Source of the DNA: Corallococcus macrosporus
GTDB lineage: Bacteria; Myxococcota; Myxococcia; Myxococcales; Myxococcaceae
DNA: 64,000 nt
Assembly (NCBI RefSeq): GCF_017302985.1
Contig: NZ_JAFIMU010000007.1
Coordinates: forward strand, 3,363,001 to 3,427,000
Direction: 5' to 3'
Shown here: in pieces, positions 49,505-59,836 of the stretch
Layout of the letters: each line of letters opens with the position of its first letter
Numbering within the stretch: the first letter of the stretch is position 1
The notes under the pieces: generated by a model
The model's input: the letters and a program-made list of their open reading frames with translations, nothing else
Databases searched by the model: none
What the model was told of the DNA's origin: nothing
Made by a program: the position numbers and the translations under genes

Positions 49505-51313
49505 ATGTCGAACCAATGGGTTCTGTCTGGGGCATCCTCGGACTATGCCTATCTCGTCGTCTGGTCCAAGGATGCGGCGACGCAGGACACCCGTCGACGA
49601 GTCTCTCCCTTCCAGGCCTGCGCAGCGCTCGAACAGTGGCTCCGCTTGAACAAGCAAAGTCTTGGGGAAATCTATGACCGCCTGGGCGAGGGGCGGGTGC
49701 AAGGGGCTTCATGCGTGCAGACGCTGCCGGATGACGGGCTCATCAGGCGCCGCGTATCCGAAGCGCTTCTGTCGGGCCGGCTGATCGCCATTGAAAACAA
49801 GCCACAAATCGGTGCTGGAGCCGGTTTCGATGGGGATGCCCCTGTCTCAAACAGAAGCCCAGTCCCACAGAAACAAATGATTCTCCGGCTTGGAGTTGCC
49901 TATAGGCCAGAGGGAGTCAACTTGCGCGAGGCGCCATCGCCCGATGCGCGTGTTTTGATGCGCTTGGGTTTCAATTCTCGCGTCTTCGTTGACTCACACG
50001 ACAACGGGTGGCTCTTCGTCTCCACTGATAAAGGGAATTTCGGCTACTGTGTTGCGTCGCACATCGACACCCGCTTGCCCGAGCCTCACGCACGGGTTCA
50101 TTGGGTTCAGAGCGGTGATTCGGCGCTCTCAATCTCGCACAGGTACTACGGCGGGATGGCTCAGTGGGGAAGTGACCATCGCTTTTACGTGGAGGGCCTT
50201 GTCTACGCCAATTTGAACTCCAGGCAACAAGGCATCTACAAGGAAGACCCTGCGGCTGGTTGGGACACCACGAGCGTGACCGCAGGCCGGATGATTTGGA
50301 TTCCCAGCCTCGCGTTCTTGAAATCGCTTCGCGGAAAGGTCTCGTCCGAATCATTCACCTACGACGCGTGGACGACAGCGAAATGGGCAGCCGATGCGGT
50401 CGCCGACTTCAGCGTTGGAACCGCGGCCTTCATCGCAGGGATCATCCACGGCGCACTCGAGTCGTTGTGGGACGTCCTGGTCGGGTTCAAGGACCTGGCG
50501 GTGATGCTCTGGGACATCCTTTCCAGTCTGCTCACCGGGAACCTGCTTTCGGACGCCCGTACTCTTTGGAACGATGTAAGCAAGACTGACTGGAACACGC
50601 TCGCGCATGGCTGGGTGGCTCGTTTCGACGAGCAATGGAACGATTCCCAGGTGCTCCGGCGCTGGCACTTTCGGGGCTGGGTGATTGGCTATGTTCTCAT
50701 GGAAGCCCTGATGCTCTTCTGCTCGGGAGGCATGGTCCAGGGCATCAAGTGGGTGGGGAAATCGTCCAAGGCTTCGAAATTCATCAAGTCCCTGCCGCAG
50801 GTGCAGAAACTCGCCAGGACGGTCAAGGAAAGCAACGCGTTCCAAAAGGTCGCCAGGGCATTGGGCAAAGGCGCACCTCTCGCTGAGAATGCAACGGATG
50901 CCAAGAGGTGGATAGAGCGGCTCCTCCTCAATCCTAAACGCATCTGGGGTAAGGGTCCGGATCAGATCGCGGAGGTCTTCCGACAAGCAGGGTATAAAGT
51001 CGAGATAGCGCCATCGACCAAAGGATCGAGACTTTCCAAGCAAATCCAGATCAAGAACTCCGACATCCAGAACATCCAGGTCCACCCAGGAGGGGGAAGG
51101 CACGGTGGTTCCTATTACAAGCTTTCCACCTCCTCCAAGGGGATCCTCAAGGTGGTTGACCGGGCGACGTATATTCCGACATTGGGCGAGAAGGCGACCA
51201 TCATCTACGTGGATGTCGGTCTCCAAGGCTGGATGCTGCAAGCGGCCACTGCGAATGCTGCGATGCAGAACGCTCTGGATGAGCTCGGCGCTGATGGTGG
51301 GGGTGATAGATGA
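49505..51313 (+). CDS. SH3/LysM-like polymorphic toxin with C-terminal toxin domain
   Basis: A 602-residue protein from ATG 49505. Residues 1-120 are an N-terminal helper domain (YAYLVVWSKDAATQDTRRRVSPFQAC). About 122-190 resembles a bacterial SH3 domain (LRLGVAYRPEGVNLREAPSPDARVLMRLG). About 195-265 is LysM-like (VHWVQSGDSALSISHRYYGG ... GRMIWIPS). Hydrophobic helices lie at about 295-345 and 395-420. The C-terminal 130 residues (IWGKGPDQIAEVFRQAGYKVEIAPSTKGSRLSKQIQIKN ... VHPGGGRHGGSYYKLSTSSKG) resemble exchangeable toxin tips. I recall this GRHGxxxYxK pattern in CDI/RHS-type toxin tips, but the activity is uncertain. It overlaps the next gene by ATGA. Lower GC suggests transfer. Confidence 0.75.
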   Translation: MSNQWVLSGASSDYAYLVVWSKDAATQDTRRRVSPFQACAALEQWLRLNKQSLGEIYDRLGEGRVQGASCVQTLPDDGLIRRRVSEALLSGRLIAIENKPQIGAGAGFDGDAPVSNRSPVPQKQMILRLGVAYRPEGVNLREAPSPDARVLMRLGFNSRVFVDSHDNGWLFVSTDKGNFGYCVASHIDTRLPEPHARVHWVQSGDSALSISHRYYGGMAQWGSDHRFYVEGLVYANLNSRQQGIYKEDPAAGWDTTSVTAGRMIWIPSLAFLKSLRGKVSSESFTYDAWTTAKWAADAVADFSVGTAAFIAGIIHGALESLWDVLVGFKDLAVMLWDILSSLLTGNLLSDARTLWNDVSKTDWNTLAHGWVARFDEQWNDSQVLRRWHFRGWVIGYVLMEALMLFCSGGMVQGIKWVGKSSKASKFIKSLPQVQKLARTVKESNAFQKVARALGKGAPLAENATDAKRWIERLLLNPKRIWGKGPDQIAEVFRQAGYKVEIAPSTKGSRLSKQIQIKNSDIQNIQVHPGGGRHGGSYYKLSTSSKGILKVVDRATYIPTLGEKATIIYVDVGLQGWMLQAATANAAMQNALDELGADGGGDR

Positions 51314-52008
51314 GACGGAAGATTGTTGTTCATGTGCACGGTGTCGCTTCGCCTGAGGAGGCGGAGCAGCTTGAGTCGTTGGGCGTAGACCTCGTGGGTG
51401 TGGTGATGGGCAGTCACACCGCAGGGCGGGTTGTTGGCGGCGACGACGTTCCTTTGATCGCAGCGAGCCTCAAGCGGGCTCGGCTGTGCGTGGAGCCCCT
51501 GGGGGGGGCAGCGGCTCTGGATGCCAGAACAGCACAGCGTATGGGAGTTCGAGTGGTGCAGGTGCCTTGGGGAACGGAGGTGACTACGGGATGGCGCCAA
51601 GCACTCGCGCATGCAGGAGTCGAGTGGGCACTCATGCGGGTGGCTGCCGAGGCGGACGATGATCCTGCATGGGTGAGGACACGACTGGTGGACACAGGCG
51701 CGCCTCCGCCTGCATGGGCACAGGTGGAAATCTGCCCATCGCTTGATGATGGCTGGCGCATCATCCGCGAGTTGAATGAGAGTGAATTGGATGCTCACGA
51801 CCTCAATGTGATCGCCTCGGAGATTCCTGTCCTGTTCTCCCTTCCCCTATCGCTTGAAGACGTTCACGACGTGTGTCAGGGATTGAGTCATGCGAAGGGT
51901 TTCTCTTTCGTTCTTGGAGATCAGTCAGGCATGGCCCCAGGTGCTCATCACATCACCTTGGAGCAGTTGAACATGCTGTTGGGGCGGTTGGACACCGAGG
52001 GGCAGTGA
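51310..52008 (+). CDS. TrpF-like protein, putative immunity protein
   Basis: A 232-residue protein starting inside the toxin stop (ATGA), the usual toxin-immunity layout. KIVVHVHGVASPEEAEQLESLGVDLVGVVMGSHTAGRVV resembles the first barrel strands of phosphoribosylanthranilate isomerase (normally KICGI...A...GAD.LGFVF...SPR.V). The catalytic Cys position (KxCG) is His-Gly here (VHG), and the rest diverges, with EICPSLDDGWRIIREL, SLPLSLEDVHDVCQGLSH and SFVLGDQSGMAPGAHHIT. It is likely a TIM-barrel protein without isomerase activity, reused as an antitoxin. A tryptophan-pathway role is unlikely given the context. Confidence 0.6.
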   Translation: MRRKIVVHVHGVASPEEAEQLESLGVDLVGVVMGSHTAGRVVGGDDVPLIAASLKRARLCVEPLGGAAALDARTAQRMGVRVVQVPWGTEVTTGWRQALAHAGVEWALMRVAAEADDDPAWVRTRLVDTGAPPPAWAQVEICPSLDDGWRIIRELNESELDAHDLNVIASEIPVLFSLPLSLEDVHDVCQGLSHAKGFSFVLGDQSGMAPGAHHITLEQLNMLLGRLDTEGQ

Positions 52009-52084
52009 GGGCGAGGACAGAGCTTTTGGCAATAAATGATGTCAGTTGACGGGACATGCGTTGCAGTGCTCCGCTCAACAATGA

Positions 52085-52101
52085 TCCAACAGGCTGTTGG
52101 A
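52085..52101 (+). terminator. Hairpin downstream of the toxin/immunity pair
   Basis: TCCAACA-GGC-TGTTGGA, perfect 7-bp stem, 77 bp after the immunity stop and before the convergent exported-protein gene. There is no clear U-tract. Confidence 0.35.
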
Positions 52102-52144
52102 CGATTGCGGCCTCGTTCAATGCATTGGGAACGCTGACGCCGGA

Positions 52145-52738
52145 TCAGGGCTGACGTTTGACGTCGCAGCGGGCGGAGGCCTTCCTGGCGAGGTCCTCCG
52201 CCACGGAGCGCAGGAGGCTTCCCAGGACGGGCGTCCCGGAGGACGCGGGCTCTGACTGCGTGAGCCAGCGCGCCATGCGGCCCAGGCTCGCGGCCGTCAC
52301 GACCTGGAGCCTGACCTCCACCTGGATGACGAAGTGCTCGTCCGCTTCGGGCCTGGCCTCCAGCGTCCAGGCCATTCGCTCCAGCTCCAGCGTCGCCACG
52401 CCTCCTGGCAGCTCCCTTCCGTCCAGCAGGTAGCCCGCGCTCGTGAACGCGAGCACCTGGGTCAGCCTCGCGCTGTCCACGTGCGCGTCGAACCAGAAGG
52501 CCCGGCGGCGCCAGAGCGTCAGCTCCACCTCCAGCTTCCCCGCGAGCCCCAGCCGTACCAGCCGGTCCAGCTCCGGGGAGATGAAGGCGCGTGCCTCCGG
52601 CCGGACCGTCACGCGCCTTCCGGAGAGCGTCGCCGTGCAGGCCGCGGACGCTTCTTCCGCCCGCGCTCCGGACGCGAGCAGGCACGCCGCGACGACGAGC
52701 GCCGCGCCACGCCTGCTCTGGGTTGCGTGCCTTCCCAT
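52145..52738 (-). CDS. DUF4390-like exported protein
   Basis: A 197-residue exported protein. MGRHATQSRRGAALVVAACLLASGARAEE is a signal peptide. The mature region (SPELDRLVRLGLAGKLEVELTLWRRRAFWFDAHVDSARL, VLAFTSAGYLLDG, VATLELERMAWTLEARPEADEHFVIQVEVRLQVV) is beta-rich and resembles DUF4390-type periplasmic proteins. It starts 3 bp from the stop of the upstream Omp85-like gene, so the two form one operon; it may assist assembly of that protein or its cargo. Confidence 0.65.
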   Translation of the reverse strand: MGRHATQSRRGAALVVAACLLASGARAEEASAACTATLSGRRVTVRPEARAFISPELDRLVRLGLAGKLEVELTLWRRRAFWFDAHVDSARLTQVLAFTSAGYLLDGRELPGGVATLELERMAWTLEARPEADEHFVIQVEVRLQVVTAASLGRMARWLTQSEPASSGTPVLGSLLRSVAEDLARKASARCDVKRQP

Positions 52739-52741
52739 GGC

Positions 52742-55078
52742 TCAGAAGGTCCGGTTGAACAGCAGCCGCGCCTCGGGCGTGAGCCGGGCCTTGTCGTCGA
52801 GGCGCCACGCGGCCTCGAAGCGCACGTCGTCACCGAAGTGGAAGCTGCCACCCAGGCTCAGCTTCGCGTCCGACCACTCCGACGCCGCGTGCACCGAGCC
52901 CAGGTCCGCGAACACGCCCAGGCCGTGCCAGCGGTACTCGGCGCTCGCCAGCACCGAGCTGTCGCCTCCGCGGTACTCCTTGAAGCCGAAGCCCCGCAGC
53001 GCGCTCCAACCGCCCAGCGCCTCCTGCTTCTGGAGCGGCAGGTCGTGCCCCGTCGCGGCCCGCAGGCGCAGGCTCAGGCCCGTGTGCCAGTTGACCGGCA
53101 GGTCCATGGCGACGTCGCCCACCAGCTTCCAGAAGCGCGCATCCGCTCCGTCCGCCCCCGGCCCCTCGCCCACCTCCATCGTCACGAAGCCGCGCAGCGC
53201 GGGCTCGCGCTTCCAGCCTTCGTGGCGCTCGAAGAGGGACGTCTCCGGCGTGCGGAAGAGGGAGCCCACGCGCGTGCCCCGCTCCGCCGCGCCGCTGTAC
53301 TCCAGCCGCAACACCGCCGAGCGGAAGCGCCCCTCGTTCACGGGCGCGTTCGGGAAGGGCGGGTGGTCGTTGCGGAAGAGGCTCAGCGGCGGGGTGAACG
53401 ACTGGAGCGAGCTGACCGTGTCGCCGCGCACCTCCACGCCCGCGAGCCACGAGCGCTGCCAGCGCCAGGTGGCGAAGGCCGTGAACCCCTGACGGCGGAA
53501 GTAGTCCCGGTCCGGCCGGTTGATGAGGAACGAGTAGAAGTACGAGTCGAAGTCCCCCAGCCGCCAGCGGTCCAGCGTGTCGATGAAGTCATGCGCCTGC
53601 GCGCCCAGTTCCTCCAGCCCCAGCGCGGGCAGTTGCACCTTCGCGCCGCCCAGCAGGTTGACGCGGCGCTGACGGCGCGTGCCCTCGGGGTCGTCCGGCA
53701 GCCGCTGTCCGCCCAGCCGCAGGGGGATGAAGAAGGCCGCGTCCAGCGTCGTGTGCACCCGGTCCTTCGGGTCCCAGAAGCGCAGGTTCGCCTTGAGCCC
53801 CGGCGCGAAGCCCGTCACCTGCGTGTGCACGGGCAGCAGGTCCACGTCCAGGTCCGGCGGCCGCGGACGCACGTGCACGATGAGGCGCTTGCCCTCCATC
53901 GTGAGGCCTTCACTGCTGGCGTCGTCTCCGTCGTTGAAGAGCCGGCCCCAGCCCACCTCGAACTCCACGCGCTCGTGGCGCCGCGACTTGCGCGGGGCTT
54001 CCTCGCGGGTGCTGTAGCGGCGCGTGCCGTCGGCCTCGCGCTCCTCGACGATGCGCACCGTCGTGCGCTTCTCATCGAGGTCCTCGTTGTCCTCCCTCTG
54101 GAGGAACGGCAGCCGCGACTCCATGCGCTCGAGGGCGCGGCGCGCGTCACTGCGGAGGAAGACGCTGCCGGGCTCCAGGTTCAGGGCCTCCCGCACGCGA
54201 GCCGCCATCGGCTCGTCCACGCCGCGCACCTCCACGGACTCCAGCCGGCCTTCGTCCACGGTCACGACCAGCCGTCCCTCGGGAGACAGCGTCGCGGTCA
54301 CCGTGGCCAGCAGGTAGCCCTCGTCCTCGCGGAGGGTCTGGAGGATGCGCTCGAGCGCGGCGTCCAGGCCGCCGAGCATGATGCCGGGCTGGAACTTCCC
54401 GTCGTCCCTTCGCGCCAGCCAGGGCCGGGGCGGACGCGGCGTGGGGCACTCGCTGACGACGCGCAGCGTCCCGTGGCGCTTGTGCAGCCGCAGCGTCGCG
54501 ACCTCTTCCTGCGTGTCGTTGTTCTCGGGGAAGCGGGAGGGCAGCTTGAACAGCGCGTCCCACAGGTCATCGGGACGGAGCTCCTGAAGGCCCACGAACT
54601 CCACCGACGTGAGCGTGGGGTACTCCTCCAGATTCACCTCGAGCACCGCCGGCCCCTGCTCGCTGACGCGAACGCGGGGCTCCACGCGAGCGAAGAGGCC
54701 GGTGCGTGCCAGGCGCTGCAGCAGGGCCTGCACCTCGTTGCCTGTCAGGGTGCGTGAAGCGTCCGCGGGCGGTGCGCCCACGAGCTTGCGGACCTGCGGA
54801 TCCGTGAGCCGCTGGAGCCCGCGAAGCTCCAGGCCCGTGGGCGTGAGTCCCTGGCCAGCGACCTCCACCTGCATGGCCCCAAGGACCGAGGAGTCCGCGG
54901 GCTCCGCCGAGTCCTCGCTGAAGCCCTCCGGGCACGTCGGGTAATCGGAGTCCTCTGAGGCGGTGGTGGCTTCAGGGGGAGTGTCGGTCGTGGATGCGGC
55001 GGAGGTGCCGGCATCCTGGGGAGGCTGGGCCAGGGCCGTGAACGAGAGGAAGCAGAGCGCCAGTGCGAGACGGTTCAT
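52742..55078 (-). CDS. Omp85-family outer-membrane protein (BamA/TamA-like)
   Basis: A 778-residue outer-membrane protein from ATG 55078 (an in-frame ATG at 55096 would add MLLPPF). MNRLALALCFLSFTALAQ is a signal peptide. An acidic Ser/Glu linker follows, then several POTRA-like modules: LELRGLQRLTDPQVRKLVGA, YPTLTSVEFVGLQELRPDDLWDALF, LVVTVDEGRLESVEVRGVDEP and VRIVEEREA. The C-terminal half is a beta barrel with GGWSALRGFGFKEYRGG (the conserved GGxxxLRGF of Omp85) and terminal LLFNRTF ending in Phe. Omp85 proteins insert or export outer-membrane and surface proteins. It is probably a TamA-like paralogue, not the essential BamA, because there is no bam context. Confidence 0.85.
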   Translation of the reverse strand: MNRLALALCFLSFTALAQPPQDAGTSAASTTDTPPEATTASEDSDYPTCPEGFSEDSAEPADSSVLGAMQVEVAGQGLTPTGLELRGLQRLTDPQVRKLVGAPPADASRTLTGNEVQALLQRLARTGLFARVEPRVRVSEQGPAVLEVNLEEYPTLTSVEFVGLQELRPDDLWDALFKLPSRFPENNDTQEEVATLRLHKRHGTLRVVSECPTPRPPRPWLARRDDGKFQPGIMLGGLDAALERILQTLREDEGYLLATVTATLSPEGRLVVTVDEGRLESVEVRGVDEPMAARVREALNLEPGSVFLRSDARRALERMESRLPFLQREDNEDLDEKRTTVRIVEEREADGTRRYSTREEAPRKSRRHERVEFEVGWGRLFNDGDDASSEGLTMEGKRLIVHVRPRPPDLDVDLLPVHTQVTGFAPGLKANLRFWDPKDRVHTTLDAAFFIPLRLGGQRLPDDPEGTRRQRRVNLLGGAKVQLPALGLEELGAQAHDFIDTLDRWRLGDFDSYFYSFLINRPDRDYFRRQGFTAFATWRWQRSWLAGVEVRGDTVSSLQSFTPPLSLFRNDHPPFPNAPVNEGRFRSAVLRLEYSGAAERGTRVGSLFRTPETSLFERHEGWKREPALRGFVTMEVGEGPGADGADARFWKLVGDVAMDLPVNWHTGLSLRLRAATGHDLPLQKQEALGGWSALRGFGFKEYRGGDSSVLASAEYRWHGLGVFADLGSVHAASEWSDAKLSLGGSFHFGDDVRFEAAWRLDDKARLTPEARLLFNRTF

Positions 55079-55227
55079 GAAGGGCGGCAGGAGCATGGGC
55101 CGTTCCAGGCGGGGGCTCACGGCAAGTGCCCGGAACGACGAAGGGCGAGCAGGCGGGCGGATGTCATGGACACATCCGGATGTATCGGGCGGTTGTGGCC
55201 GTGACATCACCCCGCCTTCCCACGCGG

Positions 55228-56579
<1,352 letters not shown>

Positions 56580-56583
<4 letters not shown>

Positions 56584-57812
56584 GCGGCCACCTGGGAGAC
56601 GTCGGAGGAGGGAATGCGCGGCAGCACCACCTGGGCCCGTGTGCCGCCCTGGGGGCCCGGCTCCAGGCGCAGACTGCCGCCGTGCTCGTGGGCGATCTTC
56701 TGCGCGATGGGCAGGCCCAGCCCGCTGCCTCCGGGCTTGGTGCTGAACAGCCCTCGCGTGAGGACGGGGCCCTCCAGCACTTCGGAGATGCCGCTGCCGC
56801 CGTCGCTCACGGTGACGTGCACGCGGCCGTCCTCCGCTTCGCGCAGCGCCACGTGGACGGGCGGGGCATCCGGCGGGGACGCTTCGGTGGCGTTCTTCAC
56901 CAGGTTGCCGAAGAGGCGGCGCAGTCCGTCGGGGTCGGCGCGCAGCGACACCTCGTCGCCGGGGTCCAGCACCACGGGCACGGAGGAGGTGCCCTCGTAC
57001 AGGGCGCACACCTCCGCGAGCAGCGGACGCAGCGCCACGTCCTGGAAGCGCGGGGCGGGCAGGCGCGCGAAGGTGGAGAAGCTCTGGGTCATGCGCATGA
57101 GCAGGTCCACCTCCTCCTGGAGGAGCGACACCGCTTCGGCGAGGCGCGTCGGGTCGGGCAGGGTGCCGGCATCCTGGGGGGACAGACGCGCGAGCGACAG
57201 CCTCATTGCGGTCAGCGGGTTCTTCAACTCGTGGGCGAGCGCGCGGGCCACGTCCTGCCACGCGGCGATCTGCTCGGCGGCCTTGAGGCGTTCGCGCTGG
57301 CCCAGCAACTCCTGGCCCATGCGGTTGAACTGGCCCAGGAGGAACTGGAGCTCGTCGCGCGCGGGTTCAGGCACGGGCAGGCGGACCGACAGGTCTCCGC
57401 GCGAGTAGGCCCGCATGCCTTCCAGCAGCGTGGCCATGGGGCGCGTGAGGACACGGCCCAGGAGCACCGCGGACACGGCCAGCACGACGGCGGCGAGGGC
57501 GCCCACGCCCACGATGAACACGGGCACGCGGCGCACCAGGGCCCGCCGCGCCAGCTCCGCCTGCGCCAGGTTCAGCCGGGCCTCGTCGAGCGCATCCGGC
57601 GGCAGCCCCCGGCGGGTCAGCTCGTCGGACACGCCGTCGAGCACGTCCTCCACGGGCGCGATGGAGATGGAGAGCACGCGCTCCAGCACGCCCTGCGCGA
57701 GCGCCCCCAGCAGCGCCAGTGGGATGAGGCCCGCGAGCAGCATCACCGCCAGCAGGCGCCGGCGGAAGCGGAACGGAGGCGGCGGTGGATCCACGGGCGG
57801 TGCGCGGTGCAT
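56580..57812 (-). CDS. Sensor histidine kinase, NtrY-like
   Basis: A 410-residue membrane kinase from ATG 57812. Two helices (RRRLLAVMLLAGLIPLALLGALAQGVL and IVGVGALAAVVLAVSAVLLGRVL) flank a roughly 80-residue periplasmic loop. HAMP follows (TRPMATLLEGMRAYSRGDLSVRLPV), then the dimerisation helix with the phospho-His in ALAHELKNPLTAMRLSLARL. The ATPase domain has the N-box LFGNLVKNATEASPP, G1 VSDGGSGIS and GGSGLGLPIAQKIAHEHGG. All catalytic motifs are intact. The ATGA overlap shows it works with the regulator downstream. It lies 111 bp from the divergent serine hydrolase gene. Confidence 0.95.
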
Positions 57813-57923
57813 CACACGCTGTTCATATCGCGGAGCGCCAGGGCCGTGGCCGTGCATCGTTCGGGTGGGCGGAGACTCTTCATGGGATGGCACGGCCCAT
57901 GAGGGCCGGGCGTTGGGGGTCCC

Positions 57924-59321
57924 ATGCGCAGATCCTGGATGTCGTTCGCGTTGGCCGTTGTCCTCCTGATGGTGGCCCCTCCCGCTCGGGCCCATGAGTC
58001 GCTTCGCGAGCGCATCGACGCGTACGTGCGCGCGGAGCAGAAGCGGCTGGGGATCCCGGGGCTCGCCGTGGGCGTGGTGAGCCACGGCCGGGTGGTGCTG
58101 GCGAAGGGATATGGCCTCGCGAACCTGGAGCACCAGGTCCCGGTGGGGACGGACACGCTCTTCCAGTCGGGCTCGCTGGGGAAGATGTTCACGGCGACGG
58201 CGCTGATGCTCCAGGTGGAGGCGGGGCGCGTGTCGTTGTCGGACAGCGTGACGAAGTATTTCCCGGATGCGCCCGCGACGTGGAAGCCCATCACGGTGCG
58301 CCATCTGTTGACGCACACGTCCGGCATCGCGGACCTGGAGGGGCTGCTCGACGAGCGCAAGGACTACACGGACCAACAGTTCGCGGAGTTCATCTACGCG
58401 CTGCCGCTGGATTTCCCGGCGGGGCTGCGGTGGCGCTACAGCAACTCCGGCTACGTGCTGCTGGGCATCCTGGTGAACCGCGTCGCGGGCATGACGTATC
58501 AGGAGGTGCTGGGGCGCCAGGTCTTCAAGCCCGCGGGCATGAAGACGGCGCGTGGCATCAGCGAGGCGGACGTCATCCCGAACCGTGCCGCGGGCTACCA
58601 GTTGGTGGGCGGCGTGGTGAAGAACCAGGGTTGGGTGTCGCCGTCGTTGAACACGACGGGGGACGGTTCGCTCTACGTCTCGTTGAAGGACCTGCTGGCC
58701 TGGGAGGAGGCGGTGGAGGAGCGCGCCATCCTGACGCGGGGCAGTTGGCGGGAGATGTTGTCGCCCGCGAAGTTGAACAGCGGCGCCACGTATCCGTACG
58801 GCTTCGGGTGGGAGGTGCTGGAGCGCAACGGCCAGCCGCTGCACCAGCACACGGGAGCGTGGCAGGGGTTCCGGACGGCCTACTCACGGTTCCTGGGGGA
58901 TGAGCTGTCCATCGTGGTGCTGGCGAACCTGGACCGGGCGAATCCATCGCTGTTCGTGGAGGGCATCGCGGCCATCGTGAATCCGGCGCTCGCGGTGCCG
59001 CCGCTGGCACCCATTCCGGACCTGGAGCCGGAGATGACGGCGCGGCTCACGGAGTTGTTGGAGAAGACGCGGCAGGGCGCGTGGGAGCCGTCCATGTTCG
59101 CCTACGTGCCAGACTGGTACGTGGCGCAGGCGGGGCCGCTCTTCCAGTCCATCTTGCAGGGGCTGGGGCCCGCGGGTCCGCTGGTGCTAGCGAAGCGTGA
59201 GGTGAAAGGCGACGACCGCATCTACACGTACCTGGTGCAGTTCGGCACCGCGACCTGGCGCTACCGCGTGGGGCTGACCCCGGACGACCGCATCACCCTG
59301 TTCACCCTCCAGGTGAACTGA
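57924..59321 (+). CDS. Exported serine hydrolase (class C beta-lactamase/PBP-like)
   Basis: A 465-residue protein with signal peptide MRRSWMSFALAVVLLMVAPPARA. The beta-lactamase-like fold motifs are present: Ser84-Leu-Gly-Lys87 (nucleophile and base), YSNSGY (YxN) and HTGAWQGF (HTG, in place of KTG). IDAYVRAEQKRLGIPGLAVGVVSHGRVV is the usual start of the family. About residues 395-465 form an extra beta C-terminal domain. Likely roles are peptidase or esterase in the periplasm or outside; true beta-lactamase activity is less likely with the HTG variant. It is divergent from the NtrY-like gene and may be its target. Confidence 0.9.
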   Translation: MRRSWMSFALAVVLLMVAPPARAHESLRERIDAYVRAEQKRLGIPGLAVGVVSHGRVVLAKGYGLANLEHQVPVGTDTLFQSGSLGKMFTATALMLQVEAGRVSLSDSVTKYFPDAPATWKPITVRHLLTHTSGIADLEGLLDERKDYTDQQFAEFIYALPLDFPAGLRWRYSNSGYVLLGILVNRVAGMTYQEVLGRQVFKPAGMKTARGISEADVIPNRAAGYQLVGGVVKNQGWVSPSLNTTGDGSLYVSLKDLLAWEEAVEERAILTRGSWREMLSPAKLNSGATYPYGFGWEVLERNGQPLHQHTGAWQGFRTAYSRFLGDELSIVVLANLDRANPSLFVEGIAAIVNPALAVPPLAPIPDLEPEMTARLTELLEKTRQGAWEPSMFAYVPDWYVAQAGPLFQSILQGLGPAGPLVLAKREVKGDDRIYTYLVQFGTATWRYRVGLTPDDRITLFTLQVN

Positions 59322-59377
59322 AGCGGTCAGGTACACTCGGCGGGACAGCGCGTCCCGTCGAGGGTGGACGGAGCGCT

Positions 59378-59821
59378 GTGGAGATTCCAGTGCTGAAGCC
59401 GCATCACGTGCTCCTCTTCGTCTCGCTTCTCCAGGACGGAGGGATGGATGGCCCGCGGACTGGTATTGCCGTCGAGAACGCAAGAACCGCACGCGAGCCC
59501 ATGGTCGCGGAAGGCATCCAGTGGCCTGAAGACCTTCAGCCCCTGGCGACGCTGGATGGGCCCGCGGTTCTTGCAGCGCACGCCGCATTGCAGCGGAGGC
59601 TCTCCCGTTATCCCAAGGAGTACGCCAAGAGCTGTGCATTCTCCGCGAAGGGAATGGAAGTCATCGTGGGCGAAGAACGGGGGATGTACTTCGTCCGCAT
59701 CAACCCTCGACCCGACAAGTGCGGTTGGGCGCCGGGCACGGTGCTCGGGTTCGACGAGTTCGAACTGTATGCCGTCTCACCCGAGGGCAAGGTGCTGGCT
59801 CGGTATCCGTACATGCCCTGA
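59378..59821 (+). CDS. Hypothetical protein, 147 aa
   Basis: I do not recognise this family. From GTG 59378 it has a short hydrophobic N-terminus (VLLFVSLLQDGG) that could be a poorly defined signal sequence. A mature part with RRLSRYPKEYAKSCAFSAKGMEVIVGEERGMYFVRINPRPDKCGWAPGTVLGFDEFELYAVSPEGKVLARYPY follows. The two Cys could form a disulfide. The pattern of beta strands ending in 'ELYAVSPEGKVLARYPY' is shared by uncharacterised myxobacterial small exported proteins. It is a single gene; the start is uncertain. Confidence 0.55.
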   Translation: MEIPVLKPHHVLLFVSLLQDGGMDGPRTGIAVENARTAREPMVAEGIQWPEDLQPLATLDGPAVLAAHAALQRRLSRYPKEYAKSCAFSAKGMEVIVGEERGMYFVRINPRPDKCGWAPGTVLGFDEFELYAVSPEGKVLARYPYMP

Positions 59822-59836
59822 GCGAAGCGCGCGTAC

